Shown piece by piece: positions 1-7,801 of a stretch of 12,256 nucleotides of DNA. The notes beneath the pieces were generated by a model, which saw only the letters and a program-made list of their open reading frames with translations, was not told the origin of the DNA and ran no database searches. This DNA is from Firmicutes bacterium UBA5499 (lineage in GTDB: Bacteria > Bacillota > DTU084): the NCBI GenBank assembly GCA_002426275.1, contig DIPB01000197.1, positions 23,140-35,395 of the forward strand, written 5' to 3'. Every line of letters begins with the position of its first letter. Within the stretch, counting starts at the first letter, position 1. The translations under genes were made by a program, and so were the position numbers.

Positions 1-681
1 CGCAGCATTATGGACATTATCATTGCCTGGGGAGTCCAAGTTACTTCCTTCGAAGAGTTAGTGGCTACTCCCATTGATATAGAAGCTGTGCCAGCTTCTG
101 ATATCAGCGACTTTATTCGTTATGCTTCAGAACAGTATTACTGTGTTGCCTCGAAGATTATAAGGCACTATGATCCAAATCATTTGCTGTTGGGGTCTTC
201 GCTGACCGTTGGCTGGCATAGCTCGCTAGAGTGGGAGACAGGCGGGCTTAAGGCGTTAGATGCGATAAGCTTTGATTCCTATACAACGTCTCCAGCCTGG
301 ATTAAAACCTATGAACAATATGGGAAGCCCATTCTCCTATTAGAATTTTCATTCTCAGTCGCCGCTCGGGGCTTAACAGCCATTCACGCTCCTGTGAATT
401 CAGAAAAAGAACGAGGATTGTATTACCGTTATGTGGTGGAAAATTTAGCTTCTAGCCCGTATTTTGTCGGATTTGGCTACTTTTTATACTACGATCAGGC
501 GGTTACAAAACGTAATCTTCCCGGTGGAGAGAATTGTAACTTTGGTCTGTTGAATCAAGCGGATCAACCTTATAAGCAGATGTTGACAAACGTAATTGAG
601 ACAAATAACGCTCTTTTTCAAATCCACGCTGGGGAGAAAAGTCCAGTGACAAAGGAAGAACTGGGCCTGTCTGCAAATTAG
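1..681 (+). CDS. Clan GH-A glycoside hydrolase, agarase/beta-galactosidase-like, 3' part only
   Basis: The gene runs in from before the window: bases 1-9 are open in the same frame as the ATG at 10, which is therefore probably internal. The visible 226 residues look like the second half of a TIM-barrel enzyme of the GH50/GH86-like type. They show YY-x8-IRHYDPNHLLLG, DAISFDSY, then KPILLLEFSF, whose Glu (codon 343-345) would be the nucleophile. After that come an ERGLYYRYV helix and FLYYDQ...GGENCNFGLL...PYKQM near the end. These elements occur in the family order and spacing as I remember it. The N-terminal barrel, any signal peptide and the true start are missing. Three sites look unusual. 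DIIIAWG stands where I expect a DNE-x-x-WG acid/base motif, GYF stands in place of a conserved HWF, and DQA in place of DQP. It may be inactive or have changed specificity. The GH-A fold is fairly safe; the exact family and substrate are not. Confidence 0.6.
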   Translation, partial: RSIMDIIIAWGVQVTSFEELVATPIDIEAVPASDISDFIRYASEQYYCVASKIIRHYDPNHLLLGSSLTVGWHSSLEWETGGLKALDAISFDSYTTSPAWIKTYEQYGKPILLLEFSFSVAARGLTAIHAPVNSEKERGLYYRYVVENLASSPYFVGFGYFLYYDQAVTKRNLPGGENCNFGLLNQADQPYKQMLTNVIETNNALFQIHAGEKSPVTKEELGLSAN

Positions 682-688
682 TCGTCTA

Positions 689-716
689 GGGTTGCCGCGA
701 GCGGCAACCCGTTTTC
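689..716 (+). terminator. Hairpin after the glycoside hydrolase, weak intrinsic terminator
   Basis: A perfect inverted repeat (GGGTTGCCG / CGGCAACCC, 9 bp, loop CGAG) begins 8 nt after the stop codon at 679-681 and is followed by GTTTTC. The stem is strong and GC-rich, but the T-run is only four and starts after a G. It could end the first transcription unit or lower read-through into the cluster starting at 753. The 36 nt between hairpin and the next ATG leave little room for a new promoter. Confidence 0.6.
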
Positions 717-752
717 AAAAATAAAAGGCGCCATTTCTGAGGAGGGAACAGA

Positions 753-3700
753 ATGAATAAAATAACACGACGGAGCTTAGAGTTTTTCATTCTCAACTGC
801 TGCCTGCTGGTAGGCTTCGCTTTAGCGCAAGCTAGCGCCATTACTGGCGCCACCTATCAGTACGGCTTAGCTCCCGATAATGAAAGCATAGGACCGCATC
901 CTTACGGTGCCGGTTTATTAACTGACGGCACGCCTGATGATCCTGACGGCGGGACGGCAAAATGGCCTAAGACAATGAATATCCGCGAGTCAGCAATTAC
1001 ATTTGATTTACAAAAGGATTATCCGCTAAAAGATATTAAATTAGTTAGTAAGTGCGACAATGAATGGTGGGGAGTCAGATATGTAACAGTAAAATACCGC
1101 TCCGCTGATGGTTCAGATCAAGCCATAGAGAGCATTAATTGGTATGGTACAAGCGTGCCTCTGCAGGTCCCAGATCGCCGTTTTGAGCTGACGATTCCCA
1201 TGGACAACAAAGTGGCTCGTTATGTTGAAATCACAGTACGTAATTTGCATTCCGGACAAAATATGCCTTTGACAGAGGTCCAGTTTTATGAGGGGTTTGA
1301 TCCCATAATAAAAACCGGTCGGTATTCATATACAACATCTCCTGCTGAAGAAGGCAGCGGCCCGCATTTATTTGGTCAAGGCATTCTGACAGACGCCACG
1401 CCGGCAGATCCGGTAGGGTCTAGAGCTACCTGGCCCAGTTCAATGCAAATCCGATTTAGTACCATAACATTTGACTTCTTAAGAAATCAGCCACTTGAAA
1501 AGATCAAATTGATAAGCACGATGCCCAATGAATGGTGGGGGATTAAGGAAGTAACAGTAGCTTACCGTTCGGAAGGTGGAGACTACATTACCGAACCTGC
1601 AATTCAGTGGTTCGGACAGAAGCTGCCACTTGATGTTCCCGAACGTTCATTTGAGTTGGAAATACCGCTACAAAATAAATCCGTTCGCTATGTGCAAATC
1701 ACCATTCGTAATTTGCACTCCGGGCAAAACATGCCTCTGACAGAAGTCCAGTTCTTCAGGGCGGTGCCGGACAGCCAGCTTTCTGATGTCACTGCAAGCG
1801 CCGCGCGAGCTTTAGCAGACGGTCAAAGTAATATTATGTTAGAAGTAACGGTGAAAGATAAAGATGATAATCCTCTCCCCGGCGAATGCGTGGCAATTAA
1901 CAAGCTCGCAGGGACATTGCCGTTTCAAGAGCGCGAAGCCACGACTGATCTCAACGGCGTTGCAGTCTTCGCTTTAGCTTCTACGCACAGCGGCACCGCA
2001 ACTCTAGGAGCAAGCATTGATATAGTTTCCAACTTGGTTGCGGTAAACCAAACAGTAAATATTGAATTCTTACAGGCTACTTCGGAGACAAACAGCAAAA
2101 TTGAGTTTTCCGACGAGCCGTTTAGCGCTGATGGCGAAAGCATCAGAACAGTTAAGGTTGTGGTGAAAGATCATGCCGCGCAACCGATTAATGGACGTTC
2201 TGTGACTTTAGCCAGTTCAGAAGGGATCCAGGTTATTGGGTCTGCAACTTTACTCACAGGGCCAACTGCTGAGAATCCAGATGCTCAAAGCGGGGAAGCT
2301 GTCTTCGAGATTTTGGCTGAGGCAAGCGCCATGCCTCTCTCGGAAACGCTCACAGCCACAATCGCCCCTGATTTTGCCAGCGGCGCAGAGACAATCCTCA
2401 CAAAGTCGGTTCAATTTACAGCAAAAGTGGCTATTTCTCATGACGAGCCGGAAAGGCAGCTGGCCGTTGGCTTGGCGGAAGAGGATGTACCAGCCGGAAA
2501 AATTCCCGCAGATGGCATTAGCAGATGGAAGCTTTCCATTAATTTGGGGCAGGGAAACCGGCTAGTTCGGCTTGAAGAAAAGATAAGCGGTGATAATTCG
2601 GCACTGTTGAATCCCGGAGATATTGAACCGCTTTCCGCCAGAACGGATAGCTCAGGGCTTGCCATCTTTTATATCAGTACTGCCAATAAGATCGATAGTG
2701 TCGAAGTAATCGCTTCCGTCTTAAACGATGTTGCCACAAAAACAGTGCGGCTGGGCTTTCAGCCTGAGGAGATCGGCCTCTACGTGACGAACGTATCGCC
2801 GGCAGCGAACGATGAGGCGGCCGAAACAACGGCACCAGTAGTAATCAGATTTAATAAAGAGATTTTTCCCGATGCTGTCGCGGTCATAACCCTGCGGTCT
2901 GAAGCAGGAGAGATCTCCGACGCATATGACAACGGTAATGCAATCAGCAGTGGCAATGTTTTAACCTGGCGGCTACCTAGGTTAAAGGTAAACGTTTTGT
3001 ATACGGTGATAATTGAAGGCGTCAAAGACGCCAATGGTGAACCTATGAAAAGATTCAGCTGGCAGTTTACGAGCATAGATACCACAAGACCTGAAGTGAA
3101 AGTCAGAAATGGCGTTTTAGCTGTGGAACCTAAACCATGGTCCATTGATATCGGGAGCGATACTGCTTTATCAGTCGAGTTCAGTGAAGATCTCAAAACC
3201 GATGCTGCCGGAAAGCCCCTGGGCTTAAAAGTTACGATCGTAGATAGAAACGGGGTCGAACTGTCTGCTGAGAAGAGCCAATTTTTATCATATGATCACG
3301 ATTCCTTCACGGCGGTATACGTTCTGTCCGAGCTTCAGCAGAACGCTACTTATAATGTCACGGTAAGCGGCGCCGTGGACTATGCCAACTTACAAATGCT
3401 TCCAGTCAGCTGGATATTCAGCACACAGACGGCCAGTTCATCTGCCCGGGTGATTAAGCTTGAAAGCGAGAAGACGCTCAAAGGAGACGTAAAAGTTGAT
3501 TCAGCAATCAAAGTTTATTTTAACAAGCAATTACGCGCTGAGCCTGCCCCAAAGATCATTGTGACAGCACAAAGCGGTGTAACTGTTGTCGGTAGCACTG
3601 CCTTTATTCCAGGTTTAAATAATGTGGCTTTGCAATTTACTCCTCAGGAAATATTCACTTGCGACGCACTTTATCAAGTGACGTTTGAAAACGTTGTGGA

Positions 3701-4547
3701 TCTCGATGGTAATGAGCTCGTTGCCGAGTCAATTTCTTTCTTGACCGAAGTGGCAACTAGTTCGCAACAGCTGGAATCTGGGAAAACATCTTATTTATTT
3801 GAGCTACCCAAGTCAGACGGTGGTACCGTTACCTTAGCAATCGAAGTGCCAACAGGAGAAATCCCTCCAGGCTCGTTCTTAGAGGTCGGTAATGTTCATA
3901 ATCAGGAAAAGCAAGCTTTGGCAAAGCGGACTTATAATCCCCGCTTGGCTTTGACAGGAGCAGTCTACGAATTAGCTGCAAGCGGGATCGCGCAGGGCGA
4001 GAAGCTGGCTAGACCGCTGACGATTGCCATTCCTTATGTTGCTCAAGATGGATTGGTTGAAACTATAGGCGATAAGCTTGTACCGGCTCACAGCCTGAGA
4101 ATTTTCCGTTGGGATTCTACGCGGCACGAGTGGCTGCCTGTAGGCGGGATTGTGGATGAACAAACGCGAACTGTGAGCTTTGAAATTGATCGGTTTTCCA
4201 TCTATGGTCTTTTGGGCTCGCTCGCAGATCCTGCAGGCACTTTCTTGACGGAAGTGGCGTTAACCACAAATCCGCTTAGCCGCCTGTCCTCAGGCGCGCG
4301 TGGACAGACTATGCTGAAATTTTATTTGTTGGAGCCGGCCATAATTACGCTGAAGGTTTTTGAGCAAAATGGCCGTCTTGTGGGCACTTTGGTGGATAAA
4401 GTTGAATATCTGCCCGGGGACAATGGGATACCTTGGGACGGGAAAATAAACGGCAGGACCTTACCGCGAGGATTATACATTATTCAGCTTTATGCTGTTA
4501 ATAATCACCGAACGGCCTTTCACAATCAGGTTCTCGGCATTTGGTAA
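753..4547 (+). CDS. Large modular surface protein: two discoidin-like domains, Ig-like domains, C-terminal FlgD-type Ig domain
   Basis: The start ATG has a strong site (GAGGAGGG, 739-746) and opens a Sec signal peptide (MNKITRR, then FFILNCCLLVGFALA), probably cut near AQASA around residue 29. Residues 31-179 and 187-335 are two copies of a discoidin/F5/8C-like carbohydrate-binding domain; both contain NEWWG and end in RNLHSGQNMPLTEVQF. Next come about three invasin/Big_1-like Ig domains (near 345-440, 448-555 and 566-670; ADG and KD-type strands). Three SbsA/Big_5-like domains follow (near 675-775, 785-890 and 895-1000; recurring VxFxxxL and WxFxT strands). A ZU5-like segment lies near 1013-1155. 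Residues 1172-1264 are a FlgD-type Ig domain (TLKVFEQNGRLVGTL, WDGKINGRTLPRGLYIIQL). It has no catalytic domain or transmembrane anchor. Role by inference: an exported glycan-binding adhesin or scaffold held at the outer surface, first gene of a four-gene cluster. Domain borders are by eye. Confidence 0.82.
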   Translation: MNKITRRSLEFFILNCCLLVGFALAQASAITGATYQYGLAPDNESIGPHPYGAGLLTDGTPDDPDGGTAKWPKTMNIRESAITFDLQKDYPLKDIKLVSKCDNEWWGVRYVTVKYRSADGSDQAIESINWYGTSVPLQVPDRRFELTIPMDNKVARYVEITVRNLHSGQNMPLTEVQFYEGFDPIIKTGRYSYTTSPAEEGSGPHLFGQGILTDATPADPVGSRATWPSSMQIRFSTITFDFLRNQPLEKIKLISTMPNEWWGIKEVTVAYRSEGGDYITEPAIQWFGQKLPLDVPERSFELEIPLQNKSVRYVQITIRNLHSGQNMPLTEVQFFRAVPDSQLSDVTASAARALADGQSNIMLEVTVKDKDDNPLPGECVAINKLAGTLPFQEREATTDLNGVAVFALASTHSGTATLGASIDIVSNLVAVNQTVNIEFLQATSETNSKIEFSDEPFSADGESIRTVKVVVKDHAAQPINGRSVTLASSEGIQVIGSATLLTGPTAENPDAQSGEAVFEILAEASAMPLSETLTATIAPDFASGAETILTKSVQFTAKVAISHDEPERQLAVGLAEEDVPAGKIPADGISRWKLSINLGQGNRLVRLEEKISGDNSALLNPGDIEPLSARTDSSGLAIFYISTANKIDSVEVIASVLNDVATKTVRLGFQPEEIGLYVTNVSPAANDEAAETTAPVVIRFNKEIFPDAVAVITLRSEAGEISDAYDNGNAISSGNVLTWRLPRLKVNVLYTVIIEGVKDANGEPMKRFSWQFTSIDTTRPEVKVRNGVLAVEPKPWSIDIGSDTALSVEFSEDLKTDAAGKPLGLKVTIVDRNGVELSAEKSQFLSYDHDSFTAVYVLSELQQNATYNVTVSGAVDYANLQMLPVSWIFSTQTASSSARVIKLESEKTLKGDVKVDSAIKVYFNKQLRAEPAPKIIVTAQSGVTVVGSTAFIPGLNNVALQFTPQEIFTCDALYQVTFENVVDLDGNELVAESISFLTEVATSSQQLESGKTSYLFELPKSDGGTVTLAIEVPTGEIPPGSFLEVGNVHNQEKQALAKRTYNPRLALTGAVYELAASGIAQGEKLARPLTIAIPYVAQDGLVETIGDKLVPAHSLRIFRWDSTRHEWLPVGGIVDEQTRTVSFEIDRFSIYGLLGSLADPAGTFLTEVALTTNPLSRLSSGARGQTMLKFYLLEPAIITLKVFEQNGRLVGTLVDKVEYLPGDNGIPWDGKINGRTLPRGLYIIQLYAVNNHRTAFHNQVLGIW
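843..1289 (+). repeat. Discoidin-like domain repeat, copy 1
   Basis: First copy of an intragenic tandem duplication (residues 31-179 of the surface protein). The second copy lies exactly 468 bases (156 codons) downstream. The best conserved part is at the 3' end: bases 1239-1285 differ from the matching stretch of copy 2 at only five positions, all synonymous. Confidence 0.8.
1311..1757 (+). repeat. Discoidin-like domain repeat, copy 2
   Basis: Second copy (residues 187-335), sharing with copy 1 the GPH-x-FG/YG-xG-x-LTD start, the NEWWG motif in the middle and the RNLHSGQNMPLTEVQF end. The N-terminal halves have diverged more, including the acidic loop of copy 1 (DGTPDDPDGG against DATPADPVGS). 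This fits two binding sites that may differ in ligand. Confidence 0.8.
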
Positions 4548-4566
4548 TTTGAAAGGAGGATCCCAG

Positions 4567-5457
4567 ATGAGAAGTCGCTCATTCTGCTGGCTATTAAGCT
4601 GTCTGTTTCTGGTCTGCTTTCTGCGCTCCCCTGCTGCTGGCAGGGAGGCATATTTGGGAGAGTCGGGATTCGGCGCGCGGGGATTAACTCTTGGTGGGCT
4701 TGCAGCTGGAGGAGGCGATCTGAGCAGCGTTTATTGGAATCCGGCAGATCTCGCTTTCAATATGGATGCTGCAGGGCTAATGTTCAGTCAGGATCATAAG
4801 TTTGGGTTAAGCAATTGGCAAGAACAGCAAATTGGGTTTGTTCTGCCCGGCATGAGTTCTTATCATCTCGGCGGTTTTTACATCCGCGATGGTATTAGTT
4901 TGCAGGAACAACAGCTAGGCCAGCTGATCGATAACCCATGGCAAACAACTTGGTTTGGTTTTTCCGCGGGGTTAGCCGTCCGGCCAAATTTAGCTGTGGG
5001 CGGAATATTAAAACAGGTCGCGATGGCAACAGAGTTTGATGGAGAGAGACTTTTGAGCAAAGTTTTGCTGGCAGATCTCGCCCTTGTCTCCCGCAGTGGT
5101 AATTGGCAAATAGGTATTGTGAGGAAAAACCAGAGACTCTCCGGGGAAATGGAGGTAAAGCCCCAGTGGCAGGCCGGCTTGGCGTGGAAAGGAAATGGCA
5201 TTCGCGCTCAAGTTCAATTAATCTCTTACAGTCCTCCTGAAAGCAATGCTAGGGGGTTGAGTTTAGGCGGAGGCTTGGAATTTGTCTTTCGTCCGGGGTT
5301 TAGCTTGAGAGTGGGAAGAAGCCAAATGCGACTAAACGAACCGGCTGCCTTAATTGCGGGCTTAGGTGCCAAGGTTGGTTCTTTGGAGTTTGATTATGCA
5401 TATAGGATTCACAGCATTGGAGCTACGCATTATCTGAGCACTAGCTGGCAGTTATAG
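4567..5457 (+). CDS. PorV/UPF0164-like outer-membrane beta-barrel protein
   Basis: The ATG at 4567 is chosen over an in-frame upstream codon inside the previous gene because AAAGGAGGA sits at 4552-4560 and the protein then begins with a clean signal peptide (MRSRSF, a CWLLSCLFLVCFL core, cut near PAAG, about residue 25). The product has 296 residues. Just after the signal comes GFGARGLTLGG, then LSSVYWNPADLAF (about residues 33-63). This is the hallmark N-terminus of PorV/PorQ/UPF0164-type barrels (GARxxxLGGA...YWNPAGL). The rest is alternating amphipathic strands with Gly-rich turns (FGFSAGLAV, LSLGGGLEFVF, IAGLGAKVG), ending on YLSTSWQL. In Bacteroidota, PorV relatives shuttle T9SS cargo on the outer membrane; other members are uncharacterised barrels. 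Its position 19 nt after a FlgD-Ig-tailed surface protein suggests they work together. The family call is solid, the role inferred. Confidence 0.8.
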   Translation: MRSRSFCWLLSCLFLVCFLRSPAAGREAYLGESGFGARGLTLGGLAAGGGDLSSVYWNPADLAFNMDAAGLMFSQDHKFGLSNWQEQQIGFVLPGMSSYHLGGFYIRDGISLQEQQLGQLIDNPWQTTWFGFSAGLAVRPNLAVGGILKQVAMATEFDGERLLSKVLLADLALVSRSGNWQIGIVRKNQRLSGEMEVKPQWQAGLAWKGNGIRAQVQLISYSPPESNARGLSLGGGLEFVFRPGFSLRVGRSQMRLNEPAALIAGLGAKVGSLEFDYAYRIHSIGATHYLSTSWQL

Positions 5458-5473
5458 AGAGAGGTGGGAAGAA

Positions 5474-7786
5474 ATGAAATTTAAATTGCTCGTGATTTTT
5501 TTGTTAGCGCTTTTCATTTTACCCGCTCAACAAATTATGGCAAAACTAGTTTTGGAAGGGACATTGGCAACTGATATTACTTTTGAAAAAAGTTCTATAG
5601 GTTCAATTATCGCCAATCCCGACGTTTATTTTCCCGCTTCCACCAAGCTCGGGCTCATAATGAAAAGCGACGATTCTACAGAACAAATTAGGGCGTATTT
5701 TCCTTTCTTGTTGAACCTTAGCACCCTCCAGATAGGTAATAATCTGGGTCAATACCTTACGGGCAGCGAGGTGAGCCCTGATAATTGGCGACAGTTTTTC
5801 GGTAGTAACTACTACTTTGTTGCCAAAGGTAATCCATTAGTCGCGGGACTAGCCAATCGCAAAGTTGGGGACGATCCGGATTATGCTTTCTTTAGCTTTG
5901 ACGATGGCTTAGGCGCCTTTTCTGCTCTCAACTCAGATCAACCTTTACTAACGACCAAACTGCATGGAGCCTGGGGGAAGACTAAGCTGGCGGCTTACAA
6001 AATTTGGGATCAGCCCGTTGCCTATTTGCCGGTAAGAGAATTATTACCTCAGACAGTAGCAGATTATGAAGTGGCGCCAGGGGAAAAAATCGGCTCATAT
6101 CCTTATCGCGGTGAGATGGCTGACTATACCTTTTTTGAAATTCAGGAGCCCCTGGCCGGTTGGCAAGTAGCGGTCAATTTCGGCAAAAAACAAGTTGATA
6201 ACCCGCAGTTCTACTCCACAGCCACAGATCAGGAATCCGTTTCAAAGGAAGGCCTGCGAATTGAGAAAGAAAACTATGGTTTAAATCTAAAAAGAACGCT
6301 TGCTTCCGGAGTTGAAATCAGCGCAAGTTTCTTGGAAAGCCAAGGCGATTGGAGCCATTACGCAGGGACTAGCGGTTCGACATCGCAGTGGGAGGCAATT
6401 GGCAAGACAAGCGGCGGCGCTGGCCAAATATCTGTGAGAGATTTGGCTCTTGGTCCTGCATCGCTTAATTTTCTTTATCGAGCGATTGAGCCTGGCTTTC
6501 AGGCTGTGGCCGCTCGAGATGAAAATTATGCTTACGGTTGGTTTAACCGGGTAGTTGATGACCCGGAAACCACGCTTCTCTGCAGAGCACTGCCAGATCC
6601 CATGGGCAGATACAGCCAGCAAGAGGTACCTTCTCGTTTGTTGACGTATTTAGGGATGCGCTCGACAGAGGCTGAGATAGCCATTCCAGGGCAAATCGGC
6701 GGTTTATATGGTAATCTGCAATTGACCGGACAAGAGCATAACAGCATTGACCAGCCAAGGGAAATGGATTATGATCCACGAACTGGCGACGACAGGATTA
6801 AGGATTTTAGAGAAGTCGGCGCTAAAGTCACATTATTGCCAGAAAGTGGAGATATTATCGCCACTAGGCTTCTTGATCGTGATTATCTCGCCGATTGGGA
6901 CCGCTTGCGCCAGATACAAATTCAATGGTTAAGACCGTTGAGCGAGACCTTATCATCTGAGTTTAGGGTAGAGAAGTATGACCGCCTGCGGAGTTTCCAG
7001 GATTATGCAACGGTACCTGAAAGCCACTACAGGGACGCAGGCTATCTGAATCGCTTTGCTTGGAAAGTGACAGGGATCACCAAAGGGGGTTCTGTGCTCC
7101 AAAGCGACCTGGATTTGCGTCAAGGAACTTACGAAAAAGATTTGTTGTTTGAAACAGCAGATCACGTATTTGATCTCCCTTACAATGTCGGAAGGTTAAG
7201 CTTTTTTGTAGAGAAGCCATTGAATTGGAATACTGCCCGCGGCCAGGTAAACATCGACCTGGCAAGTGAATTCACTTGCCTCAGAGGCCACGCTAACGCG
7301 ACGCCATTGGCCGCAGGGTTAGGCACCAGCGTAGTCGGCATGGTAAAAGTAAGTTATCCTTGGACTAAGTTTATCCGCCATGAAACGCTTTTGTTGGGCG
7401 TATCTGGACCGAATGGAAAGCACTTTCCCAGCAACTATCTCAGAAGCACCTGGCATAATGAATTGCTCATCTCGCCTTGGGGAGATGGCAATTGTAAGTT
7501 GAAAGTTGGATACACCAGGCGCCCGCTGAATAAAGAAAACGTATATGCCGCCATCACAGGCGGGTCAGGATTTGGGAACTGGAGCATAACAGTAGGCAAA
7601 GGAACGTTATGGGAATTCACCGAAACTCCCTATGTGCTGCCAGGTCAGTATTGCCGGCAGGAAGCTTTGCTTGATCCTGAGATTGCGGGGAAGCCTTGGC
7701 AGGACTGGCGTAATTTAAACCTTGCACGAGGCAGTGAAACCACGGCGCAAAATTTAGTTGTCTTGCGTTATTGGTATAGCTTTTAA
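5474..7786 (+). CDS. Predicted large outer-membrane beta-barrel of unknown family, paralogue A
   Basis: The start ATG follows the previous stop by 16 nt with a purine-rich site (GAGAGAGGTGGGAAG). A signal peptide is clear: MKFKLLVIFLLALFILPAQ, cut near QQIMA at about residue 23. The remaining ~745 residues contain no domain I recognise. They consist of alternating strands rich in Trp, Tyr and Phe with Gly/Asn/Asp turns, no helical membrane segment, and a last strand VLRYWYSF ending in Phe, the usual outer-membrane-barrel assembly signal. It is collinear with the next gene: Y-x-YxxFxR near 352-357, RQG-x-Y...VF-x-LPY near 549-570, a GP-x6-P segment near 645, and GK-x-W-x-DW near 739. A large porin or a glycan-import channel linked to the surface protein is the best guess; an outer-membrane structural role is also possible. 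Location is fairly safe, function unknown. Confidence 0.7.
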   Translation: MKFKLLVIFLLALFILPAQQIMAKLVLEGTLATDITFEKSSIGSIIANPDVYFPASTKLGLIMKSDDSTEQIRAYFPFLLNLSTLQIGNNLGQYLTGSEVSPDNWRQFFGSNYYFVAKGNPLVAGLANRKVGDDPDYAFFSFDDGLGAFSALNSDQPLLTTKLHGAWGKTKLAAYKIWDQPVAYLPVRELLPQTVADYEVAPGEKIGSYPYRGEMADYTFFEIQEPLAGWQVAVNFGKKQVDNPQFYSTATDQESVSKEGLRIEKENYGLNLKRTLASGVEISASFLESQGDWSHYAGTSGSTSQWEAIGKTSGGAGQISVRDLALGPASLNFLYRAIEPGFQAVAARDENYAYGWFNRVVDDPETTLLCRALPDPMGRYSQQEVPSRLLTYLGMRSTEAEIAIPGQIGGLYGNLQLTGQEHNSIDQPREMDYDPRTGDDRIKDFREVGAKVTLLPESGDIIATRLLDRDYLADWDRLRQIQIQWLRPLSETLSSEFRVEKYDRLRSFQDYATVPESHYRDAGYLNRFAWKVTGITKGGSVLQSDLDLRQGTYEKDLLFETADHVFDLPYNVGRLSFFVEKPLNWNTARGQVNIDLASEFTCLRGHANATPLAAGLGTSVVGMVKVSYPWTKFIRHETLLLGVSGPNGKHFPSNYLRSTWHNELLISPWGDGNCKLKVGYTRRPLNKENVYAAITGGSGFGNWSITVGKGTLWEFTETPYVLPGQYCRQEALLDPEIAGKPWQDWRNLNLARGSETTAQNLVVLRYWYSF

Positions 7787-7801
7787 TAGGGGGTAGCGAG
7801 T

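Noticed and set aside
583..611. Perfect TTGACA inside the first gene as a promoter for the surface cluster
   Set aside because: At 17 nt spacing the -10 is TAACGC (three of six), and transcripts would have to pass the hairpin at 689-710. The match is most likely coincidental coding sequence.
753..4547. Surface protein as a canonical Bacteroidota T9SS cargo
   Set aside because: The tail is FlgD-type Ig rather than a clear Por-secretion tail, the ribosome sites are not Bacteroidota-like, and no T9SS core gene is in the window. The weaker claim of a T9SS-like pairing is kept as a finding.
4492..4566. Upstream in-frame start for the PorV-like gene, overlapping the surface-protein gene
   Set aside because: The extension would bury the signal peptide and ignore the near-perfect ribosome site at 4552-4560, which fits the ATG at 4567.
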